Assembly (NCBI GenBank): GCA_964017195.1
Contig: OZ024892.1
Coordinates: 19,267,889 to 19,331,888, forward strand
DNA length: 64,000 nt
Direction: 5' to 3'
Source of the DNA: Siderastrea radians
Lineage: Eukaryota; Cnidaria; Anthozoa; Scleractinia; Rhizangiidae
Each line of letters begins with the position of its first letter. The first letter of the stretch is position 1. The position numbers and the translations under genes were made by a program. The notes under the pieces were generated by a model. The model searched no databases. It was not told the DNA's origin and worked only from the letters and a program-made list of their open reading frames with translations. This document shows positions 10,701 to 22,700 of this stretch, piece by piece.

Positions 10701-13700
10701 TGAATGCAGACCTCAAGCGGAATTCTTACGCTGGATAAAGGAGGGAACTGGTACAGCATGGATAATCTTGCGTGCATGGCCTTACCTGTTGTACTGCTGA
10801 GTCTTTCTGTTGCTGTGTTTTCTCACTGTCAGTCACTGGTGTGTTTTGTTCTTCTGACTGGCTTGGCTGCATAACATCAGGTCTGGTCTCTGTGTCTGAT
10901 GAAGGGATGATTTGTTGACTCAGGCCAATTGAGGTCTGCTGCTGTGGGACTGTTACAAGTTGTATGCCAGAATGACAACAAGAAAAAAGGTTACATGTAC
11001 ATAATACGCTATTTACCATATGAAGATGGAATATACATGTAGGAATCACTTTCAAAAACAAGTTGATGTATAAGAAATTAGACAGTAGTGTATCGTTTGC
11101 AGTTTTTGTCAGAGTGTATGTGAGCCTGTGGATGACCGGATTTTGCCGTCATGTGTCTGTCCTGACTTTCAAGCTCTCAGTCTTTGAGCACAAAATTCAA
11201 ATTAAAAGAACCCTTTGCTACTTGACGCTAACTTCTTAAAGGCTGTCTATAAGTACATGAATAACTGGTACTGGTGATACCTGAAAGAGGCAGATATGCT
11301 TGAAGAAAGCTGCACTTTGTCATACAATCATCACAAATCATCTCTTGAAAGTCACCACCAGTTGGAGGGAGATTACCTAAGTGCTAAAGAAATAGAGTAG
11401 ACCATAAAGTTATAAGTCCTGGCTGCTGCCCTCTATAAATTCTCACGACTGGAATTAAAGAGGATCCACAATAATAGGTTAGGAGAAGTGATGTTTTGAA
11501 CTTATGTTTTAACACGGTGGTTTACCCTTGAGTGGTACCAGTCCTCACAGATAACACACTGGATCATTTCATCTTCAATCTGCAAGTTAGACACACATAC
11601 AAACACAAATACATCAACAGCTGCAGAATTGTTTTAGATTTTCAACTAAAAATGGCAACAAACAGCTACCAGCAGTTGTGCTATCAATCAAAAACAGTAC
11701 CTAGGCTTAGTACAAACATTTAACTCAGTCGGTATCTTAAAAGTATTACACTAGAGCCCCCAGGGGTAGTGCAGTGTGCTTTGAGCATCAGCTAGAAGGC
11801 CAGATTATGGGCACCTGCAGGCTGGAAGTTTACACATTGAAATCCATTGCCTTAGTGGAACAACTTCCTGTATAATTCCACATTACAATGGCGCACGCAC
11901 TGCACTAAAAATGGTATTTTCTTTTCATGAGTGGCACACAACCAACTTCAATATTCAAATGTGTGCCCACGGTAAATTCACTATAGTGTAAATATCTACA
12001 GATACAGCGAAAAAGGTACATTTTGCAATCCTAAAATAGCCAATCAGAAGAAGCACCGGCATGCTGCCTTTTGATCAGTGAAGCCCTGTGTAGACAAAGG
12101 CACACAATGCATGTACAACTAATGACATTTTAGCAGAAGACGCCAGCAACGTCAGCGGTTAACGATAGAGCCGAAAAGATGTTCTCTGGTCGCTGGTTTC
12201 TGATGGCGTTGTACACCTCTATGAAGGATTGGCAGGATTTTCTTTGTGCTTGCAGTGCTGTGTTTATTCAGCTGTGATACAAATTTCCATAACGAGCACA
12301 TCAGAAATTATACACAACATAGACTCGAGGCTGCAATGAATGCAACTTGACTTAATTTGAGAATTTCCATGCATATAAAGCTCGTTTTCATTTTCCTTTT
12401 TTCATTTCCAAGCCAAATAGGAGAACATTTAAGGGCTCGAGTCTAACGGTAGCCAACTAGTCACAGACTAGTAGAAATTCCGTTTTGGCTACTAAGTTTT
12501 CACTAGCCATTTTGGCTAGTGAAAACTTCAAAGCACTAAGGGAAGGTACGTTTTTTCTTGGGGGGGGGGAGGGCTGAGGAATTTTGGGATTTTTTTCCCA
12601 AAAAAGTGTTGGCCCTCCCTTGCGTTTTAATGAAAACACTCGTGACCCCCCACCTTTAGGTGACTGACAAAAGTGCGACCCTCCCTTCACTACTACATGG
12701 CATGTTCCATGCTGTAGAAACCTCAGAACGTTTCGCTTGTGAACACAAAGTGTTTGAATATGAATATATCTCGATATTGAATGTATGCATGCTGAAACAA
12801 AGAAAATGCGAACAATCAGTGTGGGATATTTACGTTTTATAGCTGAAGTTTGAATATGGAAGTATTTAAGTATTATAAAAGTTTTGAACATAAAATATGT
12901 AAGGGAAAATACACACGCTTCTTTCTCCGACTAGCCGGCATTGCTGTTGGTTATTTCAACAGAAAGGTTTATTCGTTTAGCATGCGAAATCTGCCTCTCA
13001 AAAACAAATATTTCCTACATTTCCGACAGAGTCGAGCGCATTGTTGGATCAACTAGTAACTCTTCAGAACTAAACGACTCAGGAGATCAGGCAGCGGATA
13101 GCCAACAGCAAGAAGCTGAAGAAACGATACCTGAGTCAAGTACTTCTCGATACGGACGCAAAAGGACACGAGTCCTCCGAGAAAAACTATGTGCCATGAC
13201 ATAATATACATGTACAAATGCAACCTAGTACCTATAATAAAACACCAAATTAAATCAAAGTAGGTGGAAAGAAAAACTTAATCTGTAAGAAAAATGGAAA
13301 GCAACATCACAAAAATTCTCATTAAAAAATTCCGGAAAAGATGTGTGACCGTCCCTTGAATAGCTCACATGAGGTATGGCCCTCCCCTTTTGGTGCTCAC
13401 TTTCACTGATGACCCTCCCCTCTGAGGCCCCAGCCCTCCCCCCCCAAGAAAAAACGTACCTTCCCTAAAGCACCAGATGGAAACCATACCAAAAATTGCT
13501 TCTGATGATCGGATCCCAAAAGCAAATTGAGTGAACAGAAACTAAAACTTATTCCGTAGAAGGATATCATAATGTTCGTATGATACTTGTTTTGTCCTCT
13601 CAATGTTTTTCCCTACTAATTCTTGCCTCAGATGGCAACGTTTTTCTCCGTCATTTCTACGTTCGAACGAAATTAGCCGTCTTCAGAACGTTTCACCATA

Positions 13701-16700
13701 CGTTTCCTTGAAAGGTCCATTAGTGCGTTCATATGATAATTGTCTACACGTTAGTAGGTTCACACAATTCTTTAGTCTTCTGTTATCGACTTTTTTCCTA
13801 CGTTCGTATAATACAGTGGTTTCTCTTCCCAGCGTTTTTCCCTACGTAACGTCTTCACAACCTTTCTCCGTATGTAAGTAGGTTCGTCGATTTATTAGTC
13901 TAGCCTAATCTCAACTTTTCCTTGTACATTAGCACGTTCGCACGACATTGTTCTGCTCTGCCTAAAGTTTTCAGTGCGTTAGTACATTCGTACGATAAGT
14001 CGACACTGCTTAGCGTTTCTCTATACGTTAGTATGTTCATATGGTTCTTGTCTTCTCAACGTTTATCCGTACGTTAGTGCGATTTTAGTTGTCTCATTTA
14101 CGTTTCTCCGTAATTTACTGTCCCACTGTAACAGTTCAGTTTGTCCGTTCGGCGTTCTTCCAAACGTCACACACGTTCTTACGGAATTAGTTTTGTCTAA
14201 TAACTTTTCTCCGTAAGTTAGTAGTAGTCTCTATACACCCGTTTGAAGAAACGTTGTCGGGTGAAAAGTATAAACGATGCGCAATGCGACACAATGGAAC
14301 TCCGTGAAGATGACAGGGGCAAGTTTGTTACTGAGTTTCGTTTCTTGTTATTCAAAATATTTTCTTTCCAAGATAATTTAAAGGGTAAAGAAAGACGTGC
14401 TGTGTTATTATAATGTGCTCGTGACTAAGAATGGAGGCAAGAATTCACGCTTCCCAGAGTACCATTGGGTCGCATCGTCAATGATTTATGCTTTTCACCC
14501 GACAACGTTTTTTCAATTGGGAGTATCTAGGTACGTTGGCAGCGTTTCTCCCTACTGTATAGTGCATTTGCAACAAACGTGTCTGATATGACTTCTCAAC
14601 GTTTCTCCGTACGTTAGTAAGTTCGAACCTTATTAGGCTCAATTAATGTTTCTCCGCACTTAAATACGCTTATAATTTACTGTCTTCTCTTGTAGACGTT
14701 TTTCCATACGTGAGTTGAGCACGGTGCTGTATCAGTCTTGTCTTTTTGACGTTTCTCCGTACTTTGCAACGTTCGCACAATGTTAGTCTTGTCTTCCCAA
14801 CGTTTCTCCGTACGATGACATGCTCATATATTAAGGGTTAACTGTTCGAGTTATTTGTCATGATCTGACCGAAACGGAAAAGAGATGCGTGAACTACATC
14901 GCGCCTAGGAATTTGTCCTGAAGGCACATACTACTTTGTATTCCGCGTGTGAGGATCTTTAACCGTCGGAAAGAATAGTCAACATTCAGCTGAAGTTCTT
15001 CACTCTTGAGATTACAGAGAGGCACGTTTACAGTACTTAACTCGGCTAAAAATTAGACATACTGAACACAGTATGAGATTATGCAAAAAAGTCTGGCTAG
15101 TGAAAATTTGTTTTGGCTAGTGAAATCAAACTTCTCACTAGCCACTAGGCTACTAAGCTGAAAAGTTAGTCTCGAGTCCCGAGACTGATTTCCAACCAGC
15201 TTGTCTGAGTCAATTCGAATTTAACACAAATGTTTACTGAGACTGGGAAGCGAGCAGATTTTGGCATAAGGTTAACAAAATTTATTTACGCTTGTAGGAG
15301 CAGGCTGGATACAAACATTTCCATGCTATGTAAAGCAAAGCAAACAAATTTTGTCATATCATGTTTATAAACGCTAGTTCTGTGCAGTTATCCGATTTTG
15401 AATCAAAGCTTTGTGGATACAGAAATCGTAAGACTCCTGTTTCAACAATCGGATGGTTCCAATACAAAGAAGGTCTTTGTGCATGCAGGAAAACGTAGAT
15501 GCTTGTATACCCTGCCAGCACAGGCACTTCGATCTTCCTAGATAAGGGCTCTGCTCGCAGGGTAATGATTGTACTGAAAGCCGAGAAAATCAAACAAAGT
15601 GACGTGTGAGTCATATGTTACACAAATCATGCGGAATGTCACAAAACCCCACAGAAAGTCTACTGTCCATGAACTCTGAAAACTTATTGGAGATTTACCT
15701 ATAGAAGTAGGAAAATTAAAGGGACAACTGCAGCTTAAATTTTACTTTCTGAAGTAAAATTGTTAACTCTGCTCTGATCTTCACCCGAATTATGTATGCA
15801 ATATGTTGTTCGAAAGCAATTTGTTTTTAAGATTCCCAGGCCTTTGATTATGAAATACTTGTTTAAGTTTAATATTTTTATTGTTTGAAAAAAAGGGAAA
15901 CAAAGAGCTTTATTTACTTCGCTCATTTCATATTTTTTGTGTTAAATTTTAATGCCATACTAAAATAATCTGTCACATTGTCATGCTGCTTATTACCCAG
16001 GGATCCAAATTAGATTAACAGATATCAGACATCAGGTCGTCTGAGGCGACTATAAAGACCTTCGGACGAGTGTCATCACTCAAAAACTTGTCCAGTGGAC
16101 AAGCAGGTGTTGATGGGCATTTCCTATTCATTTGCAATTGTCAACGAGGCATCTGTAATTTCAATTTCCAGAACCCTTCAGTGATTTCGTACCTTTCTAA
16201 TCAGAGGATTGAAATTGTGAACTTCATTTGTTTGCAGGCTCAATTTTATGTTCTCTACTGCTGATCTACTGCAGCAATATGCAAACGCAAAACCTGTCTT
16301 TTTTGCACGTGAGTTTCACAATTCTGAAAGGGCACGTAAAATTTAGCCAGGGCAAGTATGTTTTCTGCGTACTCGCCTGGTTGATGAATTTGAAAAAACT
16401 TAATATGAAACCCTTTTACCCGGTTTTATGTTAGTTAACCTAAAGTTGGGTTTGCAGGGTGGGTGGAAGGCGGGGTAGAGGGGGTTAGCCGTTCAGGGTG
16501 GGCCGCTTGGGTGATAGGGTGGGTGGTATGGGCCCAACACAGTTCTGCATGGCAAACAAAATCCTGCAAACATCAAGTCCCGACATCCATTACACATCAT
16601 CCATAATTCATCACCTAGTTCCCTGATGATCAACATTCTTTTAGCTAATTTAGCATTAACCATTGAGGTATTTTGTCACAGGTCAAAACTCATGCACAAA

Positions 16701-19700
16701 AGAGCTTTCTATCCAGTTTATTGGCATAATTTTTTTGCATCCTGATGAAGTCTGCATTCAAATTTTCAATAATTGTCAAATGTTAACTTTTGCTTTTTTT
16801 AATCAAACACCAAGAAAAATATGGTTGGTTAGGTTTGTGTTTTGCCACAGTAAACACATCTACCAACCCTGTATGAGAAAAACCATGTAGTGAACTTTGT
16901 GTGGTAGAATTCACATGTAAATTACTTTTACCACCGTGTGTGTGTGTGTAACTATAACATCGTTTTCAGTCACTAATCTGCTCGGAAACAAAGAGAGCTT
17001 ACCAAAAAAGACATACATGCATAAAGATGTGGCTGGTCTTCGTTGGCACATTACCATTATAAGGGTTGCTGCTATGTGACAGATTTCAGGAAAGGAAATC
17101 AAAGAAATCAATCTTTTATAAATCCCAAAAAGTGAAATATCCCAGAGGTCCATTTTGTTTCCCTGTTATAATAATCACTCAAAGCAAGTTAAGCTTTGTA
17201 ATAATAGTTATTTTCAACACAATATGCAGTACTTGTTACATTTCCATTACAGAATCACGCCCATTGAAACATGTCGATTGCTAATGCAAATAAATGAGCT
17301 CTATTCTTTCTGTCAATCATGGAACTTCTTTATGTTTGGGTGTTGTTTGGGTGACAACTAGTGGGACATATCAATTGAATGAGGCCAAAAAGAAGAACAA
17401 TAAGCAGCAAGAGTATTGGTGAAGCTATTTGCGCAAGTTAAATAAAACGAATTGTTTGTCATATATTGCTGAAATAAAACTTTTCTTGAACTTACAGTCA
17501 TGTATTTGATGACGAATTTTAAGTTCTTTATCAGAACAAACATTGTAATGGGGAAATTTCGCTAAAATTTGGGCCGGCAACTTCCCATGACATGAAGATA
17601 TTTTGCCTATATGCAACGTAAACTAACTACTACATGTATGAACGTAACTTTCAATACAATGTATTGAAAGTTAGGTTCATCCATGTAGTAGTTAGTCATA
17701 ATGCGCTTTCTCGGAATGGATGCTTTTCCTACATTAAAAACAAAAGTTTTCAAAGAGGCAATCGTGACTACATGAATTTGAAATCAATCAAGTAAAATCG
17801 CAGAAGCGGCTATAAATCTGCCATATATCTGTACACTGTACCTCATCTTCCAGATCTGGATACGGTCTGTGGCAAGTACAATAAACTCCTCTAAAATTCT
17901 GATTGTACTTGTTCACTGTATTCTCTGGGTCTTTTTGCTTCAACCAAAAACAAAAATAAAATTCTAGAACATGGGAACTCTAAAGTTAACAACTCTGGTT
18001 GTGCTTTCAGCTGCTTAATCATTAATAATATTAATGAATGTTTCAGGAAAAGAGATGTTTTCCACAAAAGGCTTAAACTTGCCCAGTTTTTGCATACAGT
18101 GTAGATGCCTCAACAGGTTTAAACTTGCTTAGTTTTTTGATACATTGTGGCTTTGTCGTACTAACACTACTGATCTGTTTTTATTTTAACCTGAAGTCTA
18201 AATATTTGCCAATAGTTTTGCTGTGGCAGTGACCATGTTAGATTGTTCTTGCACCAGACTTTTTTCCTCAATGAAATCCGTGCAACTTTAGATTCACAAC
18301 AAAATATCACTATCTCAAACCCCACTAACTAAAATCCCCTGCTATTCTGAACTAAATTAATTACTAGCCTGTTTCCCTTGGTTGCTGTTTTACAGTAATT
18401 TACTTAACTCACTACCTTCAACTCCTGTCATCTTTGTTTTTGTTTCTCTTGCATGTTCAAGGTAGTGGTAGTCTATTGTACATGTAATGTAGATCAATGT
18501 AAAACAAACGTTGACAGTGCATGTATAAACTGGGCAAGTTCCAAGCTTTTCTGGCTTTCACAAACAAAGTCACTTACAGCTCTCTTGCACCCACCATTCA
18601 CTAGCTATGAATGCTGCAATAAGTAACTGGCATATACAAAAACAATTCAAGGAAACTGAAGTAATCAACAGAAATAGGAGCAACTTACTGGGTATAACTT
18701 GCACTTGAAATTAGGAGGAAATTTCTTGTTGCCACAGTCACAACGAAAATTTCTGAGGAAGAACAGGCACAAATAAACAAAATATAAAGTTTTGAGCAAC
18801 AATGACTATTACTACACCGTTAATTGATTAAGTAATAATAGAAAAGAACTTTTCATTTGGTTAACTCCTTTGAGCAGACGCACTAGAAGATTTGTCCCAG
18901 GATCAGTCCAAATTGTTGTCTGATTAGTTTATTTTATATTTGGTTGCAGGGACTCACGTATAGTACATATGAGGGGACAAGCACATTTTGATGGGAAAAG
19001 TCCCTTCATCTCAAACAAATCTGAATTCATAGAGAAGTCACATGGATTAATTTTGGTCCAGCAACTGGAAGTTTTAATGAAAATGGGTAAATCACAGACA
19101 GGGACTTGTCAGAGGGACATTTAGTCCTGCAGACGTCTACCCTTGTGTTTCAACCTTAACTCCTAGTTAGGCTTATAAAAATCTCTAGGCCCCAAAGTTT
19201 AATTATTGTTAACAGTAAGGCTGTTGTACCAAAATGACTGATTATAAAACAACTTTTTAGAGAAACAACTGACTATCTTACCCAGCTGTAGGAAAGAATA
19301 TGTCTCATTCAGGAAGAAGTTTCTCGGGATCTTCTACTTAACACTGTGTACCTTTTAGTGTAAAGCTCATAGAGAGTGTGTCCCTCATGACATGTCAGGG
19401 TACAGGCTAAACACACTCCTGCAGGCTCGGCATCTGACGGTGAGCACGTGCCACATGCATATAGAGCCTGTCGCTTCACATAACCCTGTAATCAACATTT
19501 AAATTGATTGATGATTAAATGCAGCATGACAACATTTTGTTGTCCATTTTACACACAATGTGTGAATGCTGTGTGATCAAAGTAAGTAATACAGTGCTAT
19601 GTCCACTTACAAGCAGGCCTACAATGTAAGACCTATTATTGGGACAGATCTCTTCATCCTGCCCTTTCAACGATGATGTACAAGATTTGCTGACAGGGTT

Positions 19701-22700
19701 ACAGACTCAAGGGTGGGGGGGGGGAGCATTAGAAGGGAATGTCAGCTTTGCAGGGGCCACTGACATATTCACATGTGCCCCAATTCACATACCACATTAC
19801 ATTTTGGAGAGAGGGAGTAGGTAGATTTGAGATTTTGAACAGTAGTGCACTTGAGGCAAAAAGTAAAATAACAATTATTTACCCCATGAAAAGAAAAACC
19901 AAACACAAGTCTACGTAATGGTGTAGGTTGACACAAGGTAACACTATTCTTTTTAAGGTGGTCCTGGAGGCTAGAGTGACCCTTTTCAAATCAGTCGACA
20001 TTAAAGCAGCTTGAAGTTAATCACAAAATATGTTTGTTTACAAATTTTCAGTCCAAGGGAATTTGTATTTGGCGAGATATAAGCAACTGAAGTTCCATCT
20101 CCACATTTCCATCAATTTCAGTTGCCTGTGCTGCAGCTGACTGATGATGATGATGATGATGATGATGAAGAGATGCTAAAATAATAAAAACAGTGGCTGA
20201 CCTATTATCTGTACACAAGCATCGGCGTGCTCAAGTTAATGTTGATCAGGGTGGTAAAGGGGTTATGCGTGAGGCGTGATTTGAGCAAAAATTAGCCTGT
20301 GACACATGAAAGCAGCTCAAATATTGTCGTGACGCGTGAATGTGCGGTCTAACGCGATGCGTGATTTCCTTATTTTAAAGACCAAGATTCGTGATTCTGT
20401 CCAAAAATATTCGTGAAAACCAAAACTAAATGTTACTAGTAAGTCAATTTAAAATAGCAAGCAAGTAAAACAATAAATAATTATACCATGTCTTCTGAGC
20501 TCAGCGAGTCGAGTGCGACAACATTATGGCTAAAACCTCCAGTCACCCACTAAAGAAAGAAAAGTTTAATGTTCTGCTATCTGAAAGGGATCACGAAGAG
20601 TTGCACAGTTTCAAGCAGCATTTAATTTAGTTCACAGGTCTCACTGACATTGCGTTGAGCAAAGGCTTAGCGAAGATGTCGACATTTCTAATTGCCCTTG
20701 TAGTAAAAATTGCCAGAGGTAGCGAGGTTGAGACCTACTCTTTAGTTGAACCCAGGAGGGATGGAAACACAAGTTTCCAGATCTTATTGACGGGAATAAG
20801 AACTGAACTGAATTACGAATCTGTATCAGACGAAGAAGATGGCCAACTTAAGTAGATGAACAGCCTGGGAGAGAACTGAGGAAAGAATGAGGTTGCAATA
20901 AACTTTCTTCCAAAAACAATTCACACTCAATCAGGGAGGGCAATCACCTTGTCAAATAGAGGATTGCCGTCCCACTAATGAAGGTAAGAACAGTTCAATA
21001 AACTAAACAGTCTACAACATTTAAACATAGGACAGACACCTTTTCTGCGTTTCAGACTGATTTTGTGTGAAGAATGCATTCTCTTGACTCATTTCACGCG
21101 TTTAAGTCTGTTACACAGTCTTTGTAAGGGTCGTTATGCAATGCTCCTCCCTACAAATGGCTGCTTTGATCCGAACCACATTCCTTTCTCTTTGTGTTTG
21201 CCGCAAATCGAAACATCCAATCACGTCTCGGCAAGTTAAAAATGACGTAAACTTTTTTGCAAAAATCAAAAAGCGGCTGGGGTTTTCCGGTGATGTGCCT
21301 TAAGGCTTGGACAAATTCTGCTTGTAAAATGGCTTATTCTGCCTGCTGGCAAAGCTCGTAAAAATCGCTTATTCTGCGCAAAATTGTGCTGACAGAATTT
21401 ATCCAAGGCTTGATGCTCCAGACATCTTAGCTTGTGATCCGTTTCAGATGGCTGAAACACTGAAGAAATTTGTCGAGAGCGGTTCAAAGTGTTTTATGTG
21501 TTCGTTGGCTTGTAACGACAGTCAGTGAACAAAAAAGTGCCACAAATTTCACAGAAATCATCCGTTCCTCCCCCGTTCCTCCCTAGATGTGAACATCAAC
21601 TGCAACGATGACCCCGAGTTGTTTATTTGCAAACGTGCTTGTTATAAGTGCTTCATACGTGATCCGGTTGTGTGGTTTAAAACATGGTCAACCACGAGCA
21701 GAAGGACTTGATACATCAGACTTCCCAAAGCCCATCCGTTCAGGTTTACAAAGAGATCCTTCTTATCTACAATGATTTTTCAAATTGCCTGTTTTTGATG
21801 CAAATTTAACTCAGGGATTTTGAATGTTGACGACACTAGATGAAAAGCTACATCTGGCACCGCACACCCATGGAAAACAATTTTTTGGTTCCCATTTCGA
21901 GCCCAGATATCATGAGAACCCATCTGGAGCTATTTTTTGGTGCCATGAATATTCATGGACCCATTTTTAACCTTGTTGATTTTAATAAACAGGTTGTTAA
22001 ACTGAATATAAGTACTTGAAAAATAGAACTTCAGTGTGTGCTTTTATTAGCTTTTATTTTGCTCTCATTTTACAAGCTGTCTAATAAGGTGAAATGGATC
22101 AGAAAAGCAATGTCGAAAAAAAAATTCCACTGTGCTGTTCCAGAAAATATTCATAGTCCCCTAACGGAGGGTTTGTTGGTTTGAACCCCCCACCCCTCTG
22201 GAAATTCCTGTTTAGGCTCATACACTCCTTTAAAAATTTTGGCCTGTAAGTCCTCTCTCCCCCTCAGAATTTTCAATGAACCTCTGTGGTAGGGGTATTG
22301 ATATTTTCTGGAACCACCACTGAAAACAGAAAAGGAAATGGACAAACTACTTGAAAAAGTCTTAACTGAATGGAACTAAGAAGCATACGTTCGGTACAAA
22401 TCTTGCATTTCAACAAAGAGATTTGGTCTTCAGCATCAATTTCCATGGCGAAATCAGCACTAAAGGACCACCTCCTAAATGTTTTCAAGCATACGGAGTC
22501 ATATTTTTAATTCTTGGCCGCACTGGAAGAGGAAGCCATAATGATCCATCTGGCGATTGTCAGAAATCTTTCATGCGTAGATGGCGGAAGGAATGTATGT
22601 GTCATCAGTACCACGCAATGCACTTCGGGAATGATACAAGATGGCGGACGAGAGCTCGCTAAACAATGTTTCAGTTCGCATATAAGCAGAGTGAAAACCA

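Larger units (their letters stand above)
12433..15180. mobile_element. 2.7-kb element with imperfect long TIRs in UBR7 intron 4
   Basis: The left end GGGCTCGAGTCTAAC (12433-12447) faces the complement of GGGACTCGAGACTAAC (15165-15180). The inverted similarity continues inward about 90 bp and includes repeated CACTAGCC/GGCTAGTG motifs. No target duplication is obvious. Two other TIR elements are nested inside (12539-13466 and 14249-14510), and much of the interior is a degenerate tandem array. Confidence 0.6.

Noticed and set aside
12457..12891. 144-codon minus-strand frame
   Set aside because: Runs through the TIR and G-runs of the 928-bp element; low-complexity translation.
20139..20170. 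CTGATGA hammerhead-like motif in a GAT repeat
   Set aside because: No GAAA core or stems; it arises from the microsatellite.
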